A stretch of 64,000 nt of DNA from CAIYRG01 sp964446945 (GCA_964446945.1 CAYUQO010000012.1:62001-126000); one strand, 5' to 3'; positions 1 through 8,685 are shown, counted from the first letter of the stretch. The notes: a model not told the origin generated them from the sequence alone. Made by a program: numbers and translations.

Positions 1-78
1 ATCGCGCTCATCGGCGCGTTGGCGGCTTCGCAGGCGATCGAAACCCGGAATCGCCGGCTCGAAGAAATCGCGCCTTAG
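1..78 (+). CDS. 3' end of an unidentified protein (partial)
   Basis: Frame 1 is open from the window edge to a TAG at 76-78 and encodes 25 residues ending in an amphipathic, charged segment (ETRNRRLEEIAP). Its stop overlaps the stop of the convergent gene by 3 bases, a normal arrangement for converging genes. The fragment is too short to assign; the Ala/Leu-rich then charged pattern could be a last membrane helix followed by a cytoplasmic tail. It could also be a chance open frame. Confidence 0.45.
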   Translation: MALIGALAASQAIETRNRRLEEIAP

Positions 79-905
79 AAATCTGCCTGGTTCGCCTGCG
101 GGACCTTGTTGTCGAACAAACCCGTGTCCCTGGTGTTCTCGGCACAAACCTGTTCGTCCATTGGCCCCTGCTGCACCTTGCGGTAGCGCTGGATTGCCGA
201 CCACGGCTCATTGAATGTGTCAGGGTCCTCAACCCAAATCAGGTTTTCAAGCACCCGCCCATCATTGGTCAGCCGATAACGCTCCACGACATGCAGCTTC
301 TCCGTGTGCGGCGTACGATAATTGTCCAGGAAGGTGCGGCTATTAAGGCCGATGGTATCGACCACCAATGTGTCGCCTTCATAATGCCCGACAGATTCAC
401 CGTACCAGGATGGCTTGGCATTGGTGCTATGCGGGACGTTCATCCACACCCGGCGCACCTGCTGGTCGCCGGAATAGATCATCAGGATCTCTTTGGCTGA
501 TTGCACGAAGTATACCGGCTCCACGACGAAAAGGGAGAAACCCGGTACGCCCGCGGGCATGCAGCTGGACCGCGCGGTAAAGGGAAACTTGCCCGCCAAC
601 GCTTCTTCGTTCGATTTTCTCATCGCATCGGCGGCCCAAGGTTTCAGATTTGGACTTGTCACGTCCGCAATCCTGAATGTCGCGTTGGGAATATATGGAT
701 GGGCCGGATCCGCGCGCGTCGGGCCATAGCCGGATGGCGGCGCGGCCAATCCGTCCCGGTTCGCGACCACCCAGCCGGCATTTCCGGATTGGAAATCGGG
801 AATAGAAGACGGGTTTTGCGCGACAACCGGCGCTGTATTCGCGATGCACAGCGCGACGGCACCCGGAATGATGTAGTGGCGGTGCGGAGCGAAGTACCTT
901 GTCAC
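75..905 (-). CDS. DF-tail family secreted protein, type A (member 1 of 17)
   Basis: A 276 aa protein of unknown function, predicted to be exported. I chose the GTG at 905 because AAAGGC lies about 8 bases upstream and an N-terminal signal peptide follows (hydrophobic residues 11-29, cleavage plausible after Ala29); the frame stays open further upstream but reads antisense to the next gene. The mature start carries IPDFQSGNAGW. The core PSWYGESVGHYEGDTL sits at about 166-181, with His174 in it. Two Cys, C115 (CMPAGVP) and C254 (VCAENT), recur at the same places in all paralogues and could form a periplasmic disulfide. It ends QADF. It is the last gene of a seven-gene co-directional run, 25 bases after member 2. 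No catalytic activity can be named. Confidence 0.88.
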   Translation of the reverse strand: MTRYFAPHRHYIIPGAVALCIANTAPVVAQNPSSIPDFQSGNAGWVVANRDGLAAPPSGYGPTRADPAHPYIPNATFRIADVTSPNLKPWAADAMRKSNEEALAGKFPFTARSSCMPAGVPGFSLFVVEPVYFVQSAKEILMIYSGDQQVRRVWMNVPHSTNAKPSWYGESVGHYEGDTLVVDTIGLNSRTFLDNYRTPHTEKLHVVERYRLTNDGRVLENLIWVEDPDTFNEPWSAIQRYRKVQQGPMDEQVCAENTRDTGLFDNKVPQANQADF

Positions 906-930
906 GTGAATTGCCTTTCGCCGATGACGT

Positions 931-1791
931 TCAGAAATCCGCCCTGTCGGCTTGTGGGATCGGCTCCATATCATAATGCAGATAATTGACCGGCGCTTCG
1001 GCGCAGGACGATTCGCGGATCGGTCCCTGTTCCACCCGGCGATATTTCTGCACCGCATGCCAAGGCATGGTGAAGGCGCCCGGATCGTCCACTGCGACAT
1101 CCACCGACAGCCCTTTGGCGCCGGGATCGATCCTGAACCGCTCAACGACATGCAGTTGCACCGTGTGTGGCGTACGAAAATTGTCGATGTAGGTTTTGTC
1201 GTTCAGGCCGATCGTATCGACCACAAGCGTGTCGCCATTCTCATAATGGCCGATGGATTCGCCAAACCATGACGGCTTGAGATTGGCCGAATGTTTATCG
1301 GTCAGCCAGACGTGGCGGAATTCCGCATTGGGCGGCCAGATCATCACCACCTCTTTCGGCGTCTGGACAAAATAGATCGGCTGGGCCGGATGCAGCAGGA
1401 ACGCCGGAACGCCGACCAGCTTGCAACTCGCCTGCTCGGTAAAGCCGCCGCCACCCGCGGCGACATGGTCATTGACCTTCTTCAGGGCTTCGCGCGCCCA
1501 GGGCTGCAGGATCGGATTGCTGAGATCGGCCATCGCAAAGATCGGCTGGCCCAAAGCGAGATCGTTCGCGACGCGCTTCCGCCCGGGCATGTCCATCACC
1601 GGTCCCGGTCCGGACGGCGGGGGCAGCAACACCACGCCGGCCGCCTGCCAACCGCCATTCATAAACGCGAATGGCGGCACATCTTGTGATGAATTAGCTG
1701 CGGCTGCTGCCGGCATGGCGGACAGCGATATCGCGGCAGCGGCCGTGCCGATCAGGATTTTCATGCGATGCGAAGCAAGGATACCGCTCAT
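931..1791 (-). CDS. DF-tail family secreted protein, type A (member 2)
   Basis: A 286 aa exported protein. AGGGGA lies about 8 bases before the ATG at 1791; an ATG ten codons in has no such site, so the longer start is preferred and gives a signal peptide with an n-region of about 11 residues and an Ala-rich end near residue 31. It has the HYENGDTL variant of the core (one residue longer than HYEGDTL), shared with members 4 and 16. The usual N-terminal DPAHPY stretch is replaced by MPGRKRVAND, so this copy is divergent there. Conserved Cys occur in CKLVGVP and SCAEA. It ends RADF. Position in the middle of the array and short spacing (25 bases each side) indicate co-transcription. Confidence 0.88.
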   Translation of the reverse strand: MSGILASHRMKILIGTAAAAISLSAMPAAAAANSSQDVPPFAFMNGGWQAAGVVLLPPPSGPGPVMDMPGRKRVANDLALGQPIFAMADLSNPILQPWAREALKKVNDHVAAGGGGFTEQASCKLVGVPAFLLHPAQPIYFVQTPKEVVMIWPPNAEFRHVWLTDKHSANLKPSWFGESIGHYENGDTLVVDTIGLNDKTYIDNFRTPHTVQLHVVERFRIDPGAKGLSVDVAVDDPGAFTMPWHAVQKYRRVEQGPIRESSCAEAPVNYLHYDMEPIPQADRADF

Positions 1792-1816
1792 GTGAATCCC
1801 CTACGGCAGAAGCCAT

Positions 1817-2671
1817 TCAGAAATCCGGTTTGCTCGCGCTCGGCGCGCCCACCCAGCCAGGAAGATTGAAGGTGTTGTCGTTGTTTTCCGAACAATTCTC
1901 TTCCAGCATCGGCCGGTTGCGCACCTTCGTGTAGTGCTGCATCGCCTGCCACGGCTGATAGAAGGTGCCAGGATCATCCACAAACAGATCGGTCTCGAGC
2001 TGCTTTCCTCCATCGATCATGTGATAGCGCTCGATGACATGGAGCTTGTCCGTATGCGGCGTGTGGTAATTGTCGATTACCGCCTTGGGCGACAGTCCGA
2101 TCGTATCCACGACCAGTGTGTCGCCTTCGTAGTGTCCGACCGATTCGCCGTACCATGATGGCTTCGGATTCTGGTTATGCGACACATTCAGATAGACATG
2201 CCGGATCTCGCGATTGCCGGAATAGATCAGCAGCACCTCTTTGGGTGATTGCACGATATAGACCGGCTCGATTACGAACAGCGAAAACCCGGGTACGCCG
2301 CCCGGCAGGCAGCTCCAGCGCGGCGTGACGCCGAGCTGACCGGCAAAAACCAGGTCATTGTATTTTTTCAGTTCGGCTATGGCCCACGGCATCAGGTTCG
2401 GGTTGTTCAGGTCAGCCACGCGATAGGTCGCTGGCCCCGGTTCGTCGTTGCGCCGGAATGGATATTTCCGGTCGAAGGTGACCGGCTTCGGTCCGGGACC
2501 GGGCACCGGCGTGAAATCGGAGTTGATTGCGAGCCAGCCGTCCTGAAATGAGGAAAAATCCGGAATTTCGCTTGCTTCCGGCCTGTCAGCTGCTGCGGCG
2601 GCCGCGGCCATCGCCAGTACAGAACACGTCAATGCCATTCCGAAAAAATTACGCAAACGCATGCCGATCAT
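1817..2671 (-). CDS. DF-tail family secreted protein, type A (member 3)
   Basis: A 284 aa exported protein with an Ala-rich signal peptide (hydrophobic about 9-27). The start is ambiguous: GGAGAA abuts the ATG at 2671, while the in-frame ATG at 2662 has better spacing to it, so the true protein may be three residues shorter. Residues SEIPDFSSFQDGW mark the mature N-terminus. Core PSWYGESVGHYEGDTL, then IDNYHTPH and HVIERYHM; Cys in CLPGGVP and NCSENN. It ends KPDF. The NTFNLPGWVG segment before the tail is unlike neighbours, which usually have a Tyr/Phe-Asp stretch there. It lies 64 bases downstream of member 4, the widest gap in this run. Confidence 0.88.
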   Translation of the reverse strand: MIGMRLRNFFGMALTCSVLAMAAAAAAADRPEASEIPDFSSFQDGWLAINSDFTPVPGPGPKPVTFDRKYPFRRNDEPGPATYRVADLNNPNLMPWAIAELKKYNDLVFAGQLGVTPRWSCLPGGVPGFSLFVIEPVYIVQSPKEVLLIYSGNREIRHVYLNVSHNQNPKPSWYGESVGHYEGDTLVVDTIGLSPKAVIDNYHTPHTDKLHVIERYHMIDGGKQLETDLFVDDPGTFYQPWQAMQHYTKVRNRPMLEENCSENNDNTFNLPGWVGAPSASKPDF

Positions 2672-2735
2672 TTCTCCAGTGATTGGGCGGGACTGTAGCA
2701 GGTTTGATGTCGGTGAAACCGCGGGCGAGCGAGCC

Positions 2736-3575
2736 TCAGAAATCCGCTGTCATGGCGGTCGGCAGCGGATCGAGATCGAAATTGAAATAGTTGTAGTTGC
2801 CCTCGATGCAGGTCGATTCCTGCATTGGTCCAACTTCGATCCGCCGGTAAATCTGCTGTGCGCTCCAGGGCACGGTGAATGCGCCCGGATCCTCCACTGT
2901 CACCGTGACTTCGATTCGGGTGTCGACGTTGGTGAGTTTGAAACGTTCGACGACATGTAGTTTGTCGGTGTGTGGCGTTCGATAATTGTCGACAAAAGTG
3001 CGCGTGTTCAGACCGATGGTATCCACCACCAGAGTGTCGCCATTTTCGTAATGGCCGATCGATTCGCCGAACCAGGACGGCTTCGGATTGGGCGAGTGTT
3101 TGTCGGCGAGGTAAATGTGCCGGACCATGTGGTCGGCCTGCCACGTCATCACCACTTCTTTCGGGGTCTGCACGATATAGACCGGTTGCGCCGGATAAAG
3201 CAGGAAACTAGGAACACCGAGCGGCCAGCAGCGCACCTGTGGCGGGAAATTGTCACCTTTGCCGGAGAGTGTGCGCTCATTGACTTTGCGCAGGGCTTCT
3301 TTCACCCACGGCTGCAGGATCGGGTTATTGATATCCGCAACCCGCAGCGTCGGCTGCCGCCCGCGGTTGTTGTTCAGCACATAAGGATGTGCCGGATCGG
3401 GCGTCACCGGATGCGGACCCGAAGGCATGGCGATGAATTCCGTCCCCCGGGCAATCCACCCCACAGTCGGATCGTCATCCGAAAAATCGGGAATTTTCTG
3501 CTGAGCGGCCGCGCTGAGCAGTGGCGCTGCACACAATCCAAACACAAGACCTGCGCGCGCCGCTACCTTCAGCAT
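2736..3575 (-). CDS. DF-tail family secreted protein, type A (member 4)
   Basis: A 279 aa exported protein. The ATG at 3575 follows GAGGAACGAG and gives a compact signal peptide (MLKVAARAGLVFGL..., ending near SAAAQ); an upstream open extension overlaps the next gene and looks non-coding. It carries KIPDFSDDDPTVGW, HPYVLNNN, LQPWVKEALRKVNE, CWPLGVP, VQTPKEVVMTW, the HYENGDTL core variant, NYRTPHTDKLHVVERF, EDPGAFTVPW, TCIEGN and tail TADF. It follows member 5 by only 17 bases, so the two are almost certainly on one transcript. It is closest in wording to member 2 in the PKEVVM and DKHS segments, suggesting a relatively recent duplication of that pair. Confidence 0.9.
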   Translation of the reverse strand: MLKVAARAGLVFGLCAAPLLSAAAQQKIPDFSDDDPTVGWIARGTEFIAMPSGPHPVTPDPAHPYVLNNNRGRQPTLRVADINNPILQPWVKEALRKVNERTLSGKGDNFPPQVRCWPLGVPSFLLYPAQPVYIVQTPKEVVMTWQADHMVRHIYLADKHSPNPKPSWFGESIGHYENGDTLVVDTIGLNTRTFVDNYRTPHTDKLHVVERFKLTNVDTRIEVTVTVEDPGAFTVPWSAQQIYRRIEVGPMQESTCIEGNYNYFNFDLDPLPTAMTADF

Positions 3576-3592
3576 TTCTCGTTCCTCGTGAT

Positions 3593-4429
3593 TCAAAAAT
3601 CGGCTTTTGCCGCAACCGGAATCGGCTCCGCCTGCTGCGCAAAGGGATTGTTCATTTCCCCGTCCGCGCAGCGCGATTCCGTCATCGGCCCCTGCACCTT
3701 GCGCCATTGATGCACCACGTGAAGCGGCTGCTTCAGTGCACCGGGATCTTCAATCGTGATGTCGGCCTGCAGCTTCTCGCCGCCTTCGATCAGGTGAAAT
3801 CGTTCCATCACATGCAATCTGTCACTGTGCGGCGTGCGATAATTGTCGATGAAGGTCTGCGTGTTCTGGCCGACGGTATCGACCACCAGCCCGTCGCCTT
3901 CGTAATGCCCCACGGATTCGCCGTACCAGGACGGCTTCGGCGCGCTCGAGTGCGGCACATCGAGATAGATGTGGCGGACCTGCTGATCCATTTGCCACAT
4001 CATGGTGATCTTCTTCGGCTCCTGCAGGATGAAAGTCGGCTGCGCCGGATTGAGCAGATAGGTGGGAACGCCGGTCATCCAGCAGCGCGACTCGCGCGCA
4101 TACATGGCAAATCCGGCCAGCACCATGTCGTTGGAGCGCTTCAGTCCCTCACGGGCAAATTCCGTGAGATTTGGATTGTTGGTGTCGGCCACCCGGAACG
4201 TCGGCTGCGTGCCCGAGCCGTTCGGAACATACCGGTGCGCCGGATCATAAGTGACCGGCTGCGGGCCGCCGGGCACCCCGACATAATCGGTGCCGATCGA
4301 CACCCATCCGGCATTGCCGGCGGAAAAATCCGGATGGGCTGCATTTTGAGCATCCGCGCCCGCGGCCCAGGTCAGCGCCAGGGCCGCCGCAACCGGCACT
4401 GCATGTCTCGCCTGCTCAATTAATGACAT
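3593..4429 (-). CDS. DF-tail family secreted protein, type A (member 5)
   Basis: A 278 aa exported protein with a strong GGGGAGGA site just upstream and a signal peptide ending near GADAQ. The core differs at two places usually fixed: EGDGLVVDTVG (Gly for Thr) and Q in place of the hydrophobic residue after VG (also in member 16). The PW motif following EDPGA is PL here (KQPLHVV), so the conserved Trp is missing. Cys occur in CWMTGVP and RCADGE. The C-terminus has two Gln (FAQQAEPIP) and ends KADF. Its substitutions are scattered while flanking residues remain intact, so it looks functional, not decayed. Gene order and a 37-base gap place it in the seven-gene run. Confidence 0.88.
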   Translation of the reverse strand: MSLIEQARHAVPVAAALALTWAAGADAQNAAHPDFSAGNAGWVSIGTDYVGVPGGPQPVTYDPAHRYVPNGSGTQPTFRVADTNNPNLTEFAREGLKRSNDMVLAGFAMYARESRCWMTGVPTYLLNPAQPTFILQEPKKITMMWQMDQQVRHIYLDVPHSSAPKPSWYGESVGHYEGDGLVVDTVGQNTQTFIDNYRTPHSDRLHVMERFHLIEGGEKLQADITIEDPGALKQPLHVVHQWRKVQGPMTESRCADGEMNNPFAQQAEPIPVAAKADF

Positions 4430-4466
4430 TGGATTCCTCCCCGAATCACAATGCCGCAGCTCGTCC

Positions 4467-5423
4467 TCAGAAGTCTGGTCTATTCGCCTGCGGAATTGGA
4501 AACAGCTTTTGGTGAAAGAAGATCGCGTCGTTGTTGTTCTCGGAGCACACGGTCTCGATCAGCGGATTCCGCACCTTGTGCCAGGTCTGCATCATGTGGA
4601 TCGGCTCGTTGAACGTATCCGGGTCATCCACGCTCACCACGGCGCGTAGCGTTTTGCCGTCGGGTGAAATCGTGAACCGCTCGACGACATGTTCTTTCAG
4701 CGAATGCGGCGTGCGGAAATTGTCGATGTAATTGTTCTTGGTCACCATGCCGATGGTATCGACCACCAGCGTGTCGTTGCCTTCGTAATGGCCGATGGAT
4801 TCGCCGAATGACTGCGGATTGAGATTGGGCGAGTGTTTATCGGTCAGATAGATGCGGCGAACCATATGGTCGCGCTGCCAGATCATCCACACTTCCCTGG
4901 GCGTCTGAATAAAGTAAGCGGGCTCGGCCGGATACAGATCCTGCCCCGGTACCCCTCCCGGCCAGCAGCGCGCCTGCGCCGCAAACGGCACGTCGAGTTT
5001 GCCGGACAGCGCCTCGTCATTGCTCGCTTTCATGAATTCCGCCGCCCAGGGCTTGAGCACCGGATCGCGATAATCGCCGATGCGCAATGTCGGTTGCTTT
5101 CCTTGCCGGATCGCATCGACATTGCCGAGGAACGGATGGTCGGGATCATTCTTGATCCGCCCGTGGCCCACTGTTCCCGCCGGAGGGTCCATCCAGTCGG
5201 CGCCATCGGACAGCCAGGCAAACTGGATTGAAGCCAGGTTGGGAATGCCGTTTTTCGTGACGGAATAGTCGAGATCGGCGGGTTGCGAGCGGTCGACCAG
5301 ATCCGCCTCGCGTGGGCGCTGGTTTTGGGCCGACGATGCCGGCGACAAGGCCAGCACCGCGAAACTCGCACCAACAATCGCGCATTTGACGCAGGATGAA
5401 ATCACATCATGGGAAGCCGGCAT
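4467..5423 (-). CDS. DF-tail family secreted protein, long type A (member 6)
   Basis: The longest member, 318 aa. The ATG at 5423 follows GGAG by 8 bases and opens a signal peptide (hydrophobic about 13-30, ending PASSAQ). Between the signal and the usual mature start it carries about 30 extra residues (QRPREADLVDRSQPADLDYS...), absent from the others. The core has lost the PSW triplet (PQSFGESIGHYEGNDTL) but keeps G-E-S-I-G-H-Y-E. CWPGGVPGQ and IWQRDHMVRR are shared with member 7, as is the insertion NNYIDNF/NSYIDNF, so 6 and 7 are probably a local duplicate pair that diverged in length. Conserved second Cys in VCSENNND; tail RPDF. It lies 22 bases downstream of member 7. Confidence 0.88.
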   Translation of the reverse strand: MPASHDVISSCVKCAIVGASFAVLALSPASSAQNQRPREADLVDRSQPADLDYSVTKNGIPNLASIQFAWLSDGADWMDPPAGTVGHGRIKNDPDHPFLGNVDAIRQGKQPTLRIGDYRDPVLKPWAAEFMKASNDEALSGKLDVPFAAQARCWPGGVPGQDLYPAEPAYFIQTPREVWMIWQRDHMVRRIYLTDKHSPNLNPQSFGESIGHYEGNDTLVVDTIGMVTKNNYIDNFRTPHSLKEHVVERFTISPDGKTLRAVVSVDDPDTFNEPIHMMQTWHKVRNPLIETVCSENNNDAIFFHQKLFPIPQANRPDF

Positions 5424-5445
5424 TCGTTTCTCCAGGGGGCGTGGT

Positions 5446-6318
5446 TCAGAAGTCGGATGTTTTCGCTTCAGGCAGCGGAAACAGATTCTGGCGGAAAAAA
5501 TCATCATTGTTTTCGGCGCACACCGTCTCCGCCATGGGCTCGTTCACCTTGAACCAGCGCTGCTGCATGGTCAGCGGCTCGTTGAACGTCCCGGGATCGT
5601 CCACCGTCGCAATGGCGGTCAAATTCTTGCCATCCGGACTGATCGTGAACCGCTCCACGACGTGGAGGTCTTCCGTGTGCGGCGTGCGGAAATTATCGAT
5701 ATAGCTGTTCTTCGCCGAAAGCCCGATCGTATCGACAACAAGAGTATTGCCGTTTTCATAATGGCCGATGGATTCGCCGAACCATGACGGCTTCACGTTC
5801 GGCGAATGTATGCCGGTCAGGAATACGCGCCGCACCATGTGGTCGCGTTGCCAGATCATCCACACTTCCTTCGGCGTCTGGACGAAATAGAGAGGCTCGA
5901 ACGGAAACAGCAGTTGCCCCGGAACTCCGCCCGGCCAGCAGCGCGCCTGCGCTGCAAACGGCACCTGCCGGATACCCTTCAGCGCTTCCTCGTTGGAATC
6001 GGCCATGACTTTCGCCGCCCACGGCTTGAGCACGGGATCCTTGCTGTTGCCGATGCGCAGCGTCGGTTGCGCGCCAGCCCTTCCGGCATCCGCATTGCTC
6101 AGGAATGGATGCGCCGGATCGTCCGTGATCGGCCCGTGCCCATGCCCCGGGGGCGGCGCCTGCCAGTCCGCGACGTTGGTTTGCCAGCCAAAATCGGGGG
6201 AAGCGAATTTGGGAATGGCTGTCGAATCGCCGGGTTCGCCGGATGCAATGCCGGCAGTCACCAGAACTCCGCCCAGGATAAGGATCGGCAGCAAAGACAA
6301 TTTCGGCAGTGGTTTCAT
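5446..6318 (-). CDS. DF-tail family secreted protein, type A (member 7), first gene of the run
   Basis: A 290 aa exported protein. The ATG at 6318 (GAGGCG about 9 bases upstream) gives a normal signal peptide with a Lys-containing n-region (MKPLPKLSLLPIL...); the ATG eleven codons earlier would add an Arg-rich leader without a good ribosome site. Core PSWFGESIGHYENGNTL, CWPGGVPGQ, VCAENNDD, tail TSDF. It begins the seven-gene minus-strand run that ends at 75, so a promoter is expected in the 6319-6524 interval, where I could not single out convincing -35/-10 boxes. Function unknown. Confidence 0.9.
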   Translation of the reverse strand: MKPLPKLSLLPILILGGVLVTAGIASGEPGDSTAIPKFASPDFGWQTNVADWQAPPPGHGHGPITDDPAHPFLSNADAGRAGAQPTLRIGNSKDPVLKPWAAKVMADSNEEALKGIRQVPFAAQARCWPGGVPGQLLFPFEPLYFVQTPKEVWMIWQRDHMVRRVFLTGIHSPNVKPSWFGESIGHYENGNTLVVDTIGLSAKNSYIDNFRTPHTEDLHVVERFTISPDGKNLTAIATVDDPGTFNEPLTMQQRWFKVNEPMAETVCAENNDDFFRQNLFPLPEAKTSDF

Positions 6319-6524
6319 GCGACGGCGCCTCGCGATTGGTGCTATCCGCAACCTGATGGTAAGTAAATTTTAAGGTGAATGGGAGCGCGCGGCAATCACC
6401 TAAGCACCGGTCATCCACGGGGTTGCGCCGTTCCCCGGCAAAAAATACTATTTGAGTTCAGAGCTGTAACCCGCCGGCTGCGACTTTGCCGTGGCCGGAG
6501 ATTTTGTTTGCGAGGCCGGAAGCG

Positions 6525-6728
6525 ATGGAATGGAACGCCAAACTTGATTGGGCGGAAGAAGTTTACACGCTGCTGGTCGTCCTGCCGGTGCCGATCGTTG
6601 CGGTTGCCATTCTATGGTCCATCGCGCCCTGGCTCCATCGGCGCAGCTTCTTGCGCAAGCAATCGGAGCAGGCGGTCCCCGCAGTGGAGATCGAAGTCAG
6701 TGGAACACCGGCGGCCGAAAGAACGTAA
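6525..6728 (+). CDS. small single-span membrane protein
   Basis: A 67 aa protein of unknown function. The ATG at 6525 has GAGG about 9 bases upstream. Residues about 12-36 form one hydrophobic span (TLLVVLPVPIVAVAILWSI), followed by a basic patch (HRRSFLRK) predicting a cytoplasmic C-terminus, then a polar tail. It is divergent from the seven-gene run and its last 32 bases overlap the end of the convergent membrane gene, so translation is less certain than for its neighbours. Its position next to two other membrane genes inside the array makes a shared membrane role possible. Confidence 0.5.
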   Translation: MEWNAKLDWAEEVYTLLVVLPVPIVAVAILWSIAPWLHRRSFLRKQSEQAVPAVEIEVSGTPAAERT

Positions 6729-7218
6729 TCAGCCGCCCGCATATCAATACCGCAATCCAGCACGACAGTGACGTTCCGGCGATGATTTTGGCGCGCAATG
6801 GCGCGTCATCTCCGGGTTCGAGCCGCTGCACCGCGGCATAGGCCGGTGTGGCATAGAACAGCGCCGCATTGACGCCCGCGATCATCACGAATGTCACCAG
6901 AAGCTGGAACGACGGATTGTAGAAATACTGTTCGGGAAAACCGAAAAAGAACACCACACCCGTTGTCAGATTGACCAGAAAGCCGGCGATGCCGAACGGG
7001 ATCAGGCGATGCAGCTTGGCCGGTGCGATCTGCCGGCCCATGCCGAGCACGCGCAAGTCGAACAATCCGACCGTACCGAGCAACAGTGAAAAGCCGAGAT
7101 AATGAATCGACTGAAGCGCCGGCCACAGCCACTGACCGTGCGCAGAAATGAAATGGTGCAACCCGCTGGCGCGTATCCACTGCTCCCACGGCTCCGGATT
7201 TAGTGGTTCGGTGAACAT
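6697..7218 (-). CDS. small integral membrane protein (DUF6644/DUF2214-like)
   Basis: A 173 aa protein with four hydrophobic spans (about 38-58, 75-95, 105-125 and 145-165) and conserved-looking polar residues near the membrane (HFISAHGQWLWPALQSIHYLG, LFDLRVLG). This pattern resembles uncharacterised membrane families I recall as DUF6644/DUF2214; the exact name is from memory and should be treated as tentative. The His residues (H21, H22, H26, H39) could ligate haem or metal, but nothing proves this. It begins 3 bases after the stop of 7222-7737, so the two are a translationally linked pair inserted between two blocks of DF-tail genes. Confidence 0.75.
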   Translation of the reverse strand: MFTEPLNPEPWEQWIRASGLHHFISAHGQWLWPALQSIHYLGFSLLLGTVGLFDLRVLGMGRQIAPAKLHRLIPFGIAGFLVNLTTGVVFFFGFPEQYFYNPSFQLLVTFVMIAGVNAALFYATPAYAAVQRLEPGDDAPLRAKIIAGTSLSCWIAVLICGRLITFFRPPVFH

Positions 7219-7221
7219 CGC

Positions 7222-7737
7222 CTAAAAACCACCCGGGACGCCGACCAGCAGCCATTTATAGGTGTAGGCGAGCAGCCGTCCGGCGATCAGCACTCCCGCC
7301 CAGCAGGCGAGCGACAGAATTGCAAGAATTTGGGAATTCGCCACGATCGCGTGTCGCGCGGGAATCTGCCAGGGCGGCGCCCGCAAGACGCCGTCCCTGA
7401 TCCGGACTGCGAGATAGACCCCGCACGCCACCAGCGACAGCTTCACGTAGAACAGGGGATTGGTGAACGCCTTGTAGGGATAGGCGTCGAGCAGCAACAA
7501 TCCCGATGCGATATTCAGCGCCAGCGCCGCCCACAGCACCGGATAGAAGCGCTCGAACAGCGCCGCCGGAACGCCGCGCGCGACGCCCAGCAGCCGGAAT
7601 GCCACCGCGGCGCCGGTGCCGGCGATAAAACCGGCGCCGAGAACATGTGCGGTCAGAATCAACGGGAAAGCGAATGAGCCGCCGCGAATGAACTGACTCA
7701 GATCGGTATGCTCAAGCCAGCCGAAAAACCCCTCCAC
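7222..7737 (-). CDS. small integral membrane protein, partner of the previous gene
   Basis: A 171 aa protein. The start is a GTG at 7737 preceded by AGGAGG. It has four to five hydrophobic spans (about 20-45, 62-85, 98-115, 132-155) with short loops, and the same arrangement of an early His (LTAHVLGAG) as its partner's IHYLG, so the two are probably distant paralogues of one membrane family. No transporter signature or cofactor motif is visible. Gene pairs of this type may form heterodimers; that is inference. Placement between the seven-gene and four-gene DF-tail blocks suggests a functional tie with those secreted proteins. Confidence 0.75.
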   Translation of the reverse strand: MEGFFGWLEHTDLSQFIRGGSFAFPLILTAHVLGAGFIAGTGAAVAFRLLGVARGVPAALFERFYPVLWAALALNIASGLLLLDAYPYKAFTNPLFYVKLSLVACGVYLAVRIRDGVLRAPPWQIPARHAIVANSQILAILSLACWAGVLIAGRLLAYTYKWLLVGVPGGF

Positions 7738-7755
7738 GGCGCGGTGTCCTCCTTA

Positions 7756-7856
7756 AGCGCAATCCGCCGAAGTGTGAGCGGTTCAGCGGCCATTTGCGCG
7801 ACAATTAAAGAATCTAGAGCGTGATCCGATTCGATTTAATCGGATCATGCTCTAGA
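7756..7856 (+). repeat. palindromic intergenic repeat, copy 1
   Basis: An about 100-base element. The left half contains CCGCCGAAGTGTGAGCGGTT and TGCGCGACAATTAAAG; the right half is a near-perfect palindrome, TCTAGAGCGTGATCCGATT (7813-7831), 7-base loop, AATCGGATCATGCTCTAGA (7838-7856). Two more copies occur at 11369-11469 (same orientation) and 29220-29325 (opposite). Here the stop codon TAG of the gene ending at 7852 lies inside the terminal CTAGA of the palindrome, so the element also forms a hairpin right at the 3' end of the four-gene operon and may terminate or stabilise its mRNA. Confidence 0.9.
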
Positions 7857-8685
7857 AATCCCGTTTCTTCGCTTCAGGAATTGGCAAAAAGCCCTGGCCG
7901 AAGAAATCCGTGTTGTTTTCGGCGCAAACCGCTTCCTCCATGGTGTCGTGCGGCGCGCGCCGGAAAATCTGGCGCGCCGTCCATGGCATCTTGAATGCGC
8001 CGGGGTCGTCCACCGTGACCGTCAACTCCAGACGCTTGCCGGATGAGTCGGGATGAAATCGCTCGACCACATGCAGCGATTTCGTGTGCGGGGTCAGGTA
8101 ATTGTCGACGTAGGTCTTGTCGTTCAAGCCGATAGTGTCGATGACGAGATCGCCATTCTCATAATGGCCGACCGATTCTCCGTACCATGAAGGTTTCGGA
8201 TTCCGCGAATGCGGCACATTCATGAACACGTGGCGATACTGCGCATCACCTTCGTTCATGATCACGACTTCATTCGGCCGCTGCAGGAAATAAACCGGGC
8301 GCAATCGCGAGAATACGTCATAACCGGGCACGCCCGCCGGCCAGCAAGTCTCGCGCGGAGAAAACGGCACATGGCCGGAAAGCGAATTGGCATTCGCCTT
8401 TTGCAGGCGGTCTCGAACCCAGGGCTGGAGAATCGGATTGTTCAGATTGGCCACCCGCCAGGTCGCCTGTTTGCCGCTCTGGTTGCTGTAATAGGGATGG
8501 GCCGGATCCGAAACCACGGGACCCGGACCCGAAGTGGGCGGCTGGAAGTCGTCGCTCACCGGAAACCAGCCGGTATCGGCGTGGGACAGATCCGGGATTT
8601 TTGACGCTGAATCCGCATTCGCGCTCGGGCTGACGCAGGCGCATGACGCCGCGACGAAAAAAAATCCATACACTGACAATCGCAT
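7852..8685 (-). CDS. DF-tail family secreted protein, type A (member 8)
   Basis: A 277 aa exported protein. The ATG at 8685 shares its A with the TAA of the preceding gene (TAATG), which indicates coupled translation; the frame is open upstream but antisense-like there. The signal peptide (MRLSVYGFFFVAASCA...) includes a Cys at 15 in a weak lipobox-like context. IPDLSHADTGW, HPYYSNQSGKQATWRV, C114 (CWPAGVP), PSWYGESVGHYENGDLV (167-183, Thr of DTLV missing), C254 (VCAENN), tail KRDF. Last gene of a four-gene operon 11308-7852 ending in repeat copy 1. Confidence 0.9.
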   Translation of the reverse strand: MRLSVYGFFFVAASCACVSPSANADSASKIPDLSHADTGWFPVSDDFQPPTSGPGPVVSDPAHPYYSNQSGKQATWRVANLNNPILQPWVRDRLQKANANSLSGHVPFSPRETCWPAGVPGYDVFSRLRPVYFLQRPNEVVIMNEGDAQYRHVFMNVPHSRNPKPSWYGESVGHYENGDLVIDTIGLNDKTYVDNYLTPHTKSLHVVERFHPDSSGKRLELTVTVDDPGAFKMPWTARQIFRRAPHDTMEEAVCAENNTDFFGQGFLPIPEAKKRDF

